Origin: Siphonodentalium dalli
Lineage: Eukaryota > Mollusca > Scaphopoda > Gadilida > Siphonodentaliidae
NCBI GenBank assembly: GCA_032622095.1
Contig: CP136061.1
Coordinates: 238,436,609-238,500,608, forward strand
Length of the DNA stretch: 64,000 nt
Reading direction: 5' to 3'
Positions 63,946-64,000 of the stretch are shown here, piece by piece. The notes beneath the pieces were generated by a model. It searched no databases, had not been told where the DNA came from, and saw only the letters and a list, made by a program, of their open reading frames with translations. The number at the start of each line of letters is the position of its first letter. The first letter of the stretch is position 1. The position numbers were made by a program, and so were the translations under genes.

Positions 63946-64000
63946 TAACTGCAAACTGCATAAATATTTTACATGTATACATTCCCTGAAACATTTTTAA

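Overview
The window reads as metazoan nuclear DNA, most likely from a mollusc and probably a bivalve. It is AT-rich, has one recognisable intron-rich gene, and is otherwise packed with repeats of kinds common in bivalves: Helentron-like elements with minisatellite cores, clusters of CCGT-type short repeats, palindromic MITEs and tRNA-derived SINEs. The organism is inferred from repeat style and from one conserved protein, not from a database match.

Layout. From 1 to about 25,600 there is no recognisable host gene. This part is Helentron-like repeat DNA: family C near 0.9-4.7 kb, two large arrays of family A at 5.7-10.1 and 11.1-19.2 kb, family D at 22.2-23.0 kb and family B at 6.3-8.2 and 23.3-24.7 kb. 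Array two is interrupted by a tandem composite (451-bp unit E and about 900-bp unit S, arranged E-S-E-S-E) at 12,259-15,441. A tRNA-derived SINE lies at 20.5-21.0 kb. From about 25.6 to 29.6 kb a long palindromic element carries a broken non-LTR retrotransposon (endonuclease plus reverse transcriptase). From 32.2 down to 30.3 kb on the minus strand lie the remains of a retrotransposon ORF1 (PHD-like zinc finger, coiled coil, C-terminal part), split by two nested MITEs.

From 34,344 to 63,333 on the plus strand lie six coding exons of a TFG (Trk-fused gene) orthologue: PB1 domain, coiled coil and a long P/Q-rich tail. They encode 404 codons and the 3' end is outside the window. Introns make up about 96% of the gene span and are filled with MITEs: TTAA-flanked elements starting TTAACCCTTT that carry a recurrent hairpin of about 65 bp, hAT-like elements with 8-bp duplications, TA-flanked palindromic elements, and two more Helentron-like blocks.

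TFG is the only gene with a clear cellular role here (ER exit site organisation and COPII transport). The rest is a stratified mobile-DNA landscape in which several insertions can be dated relative to each other because empty sites or target duplications are readable in the sequence.
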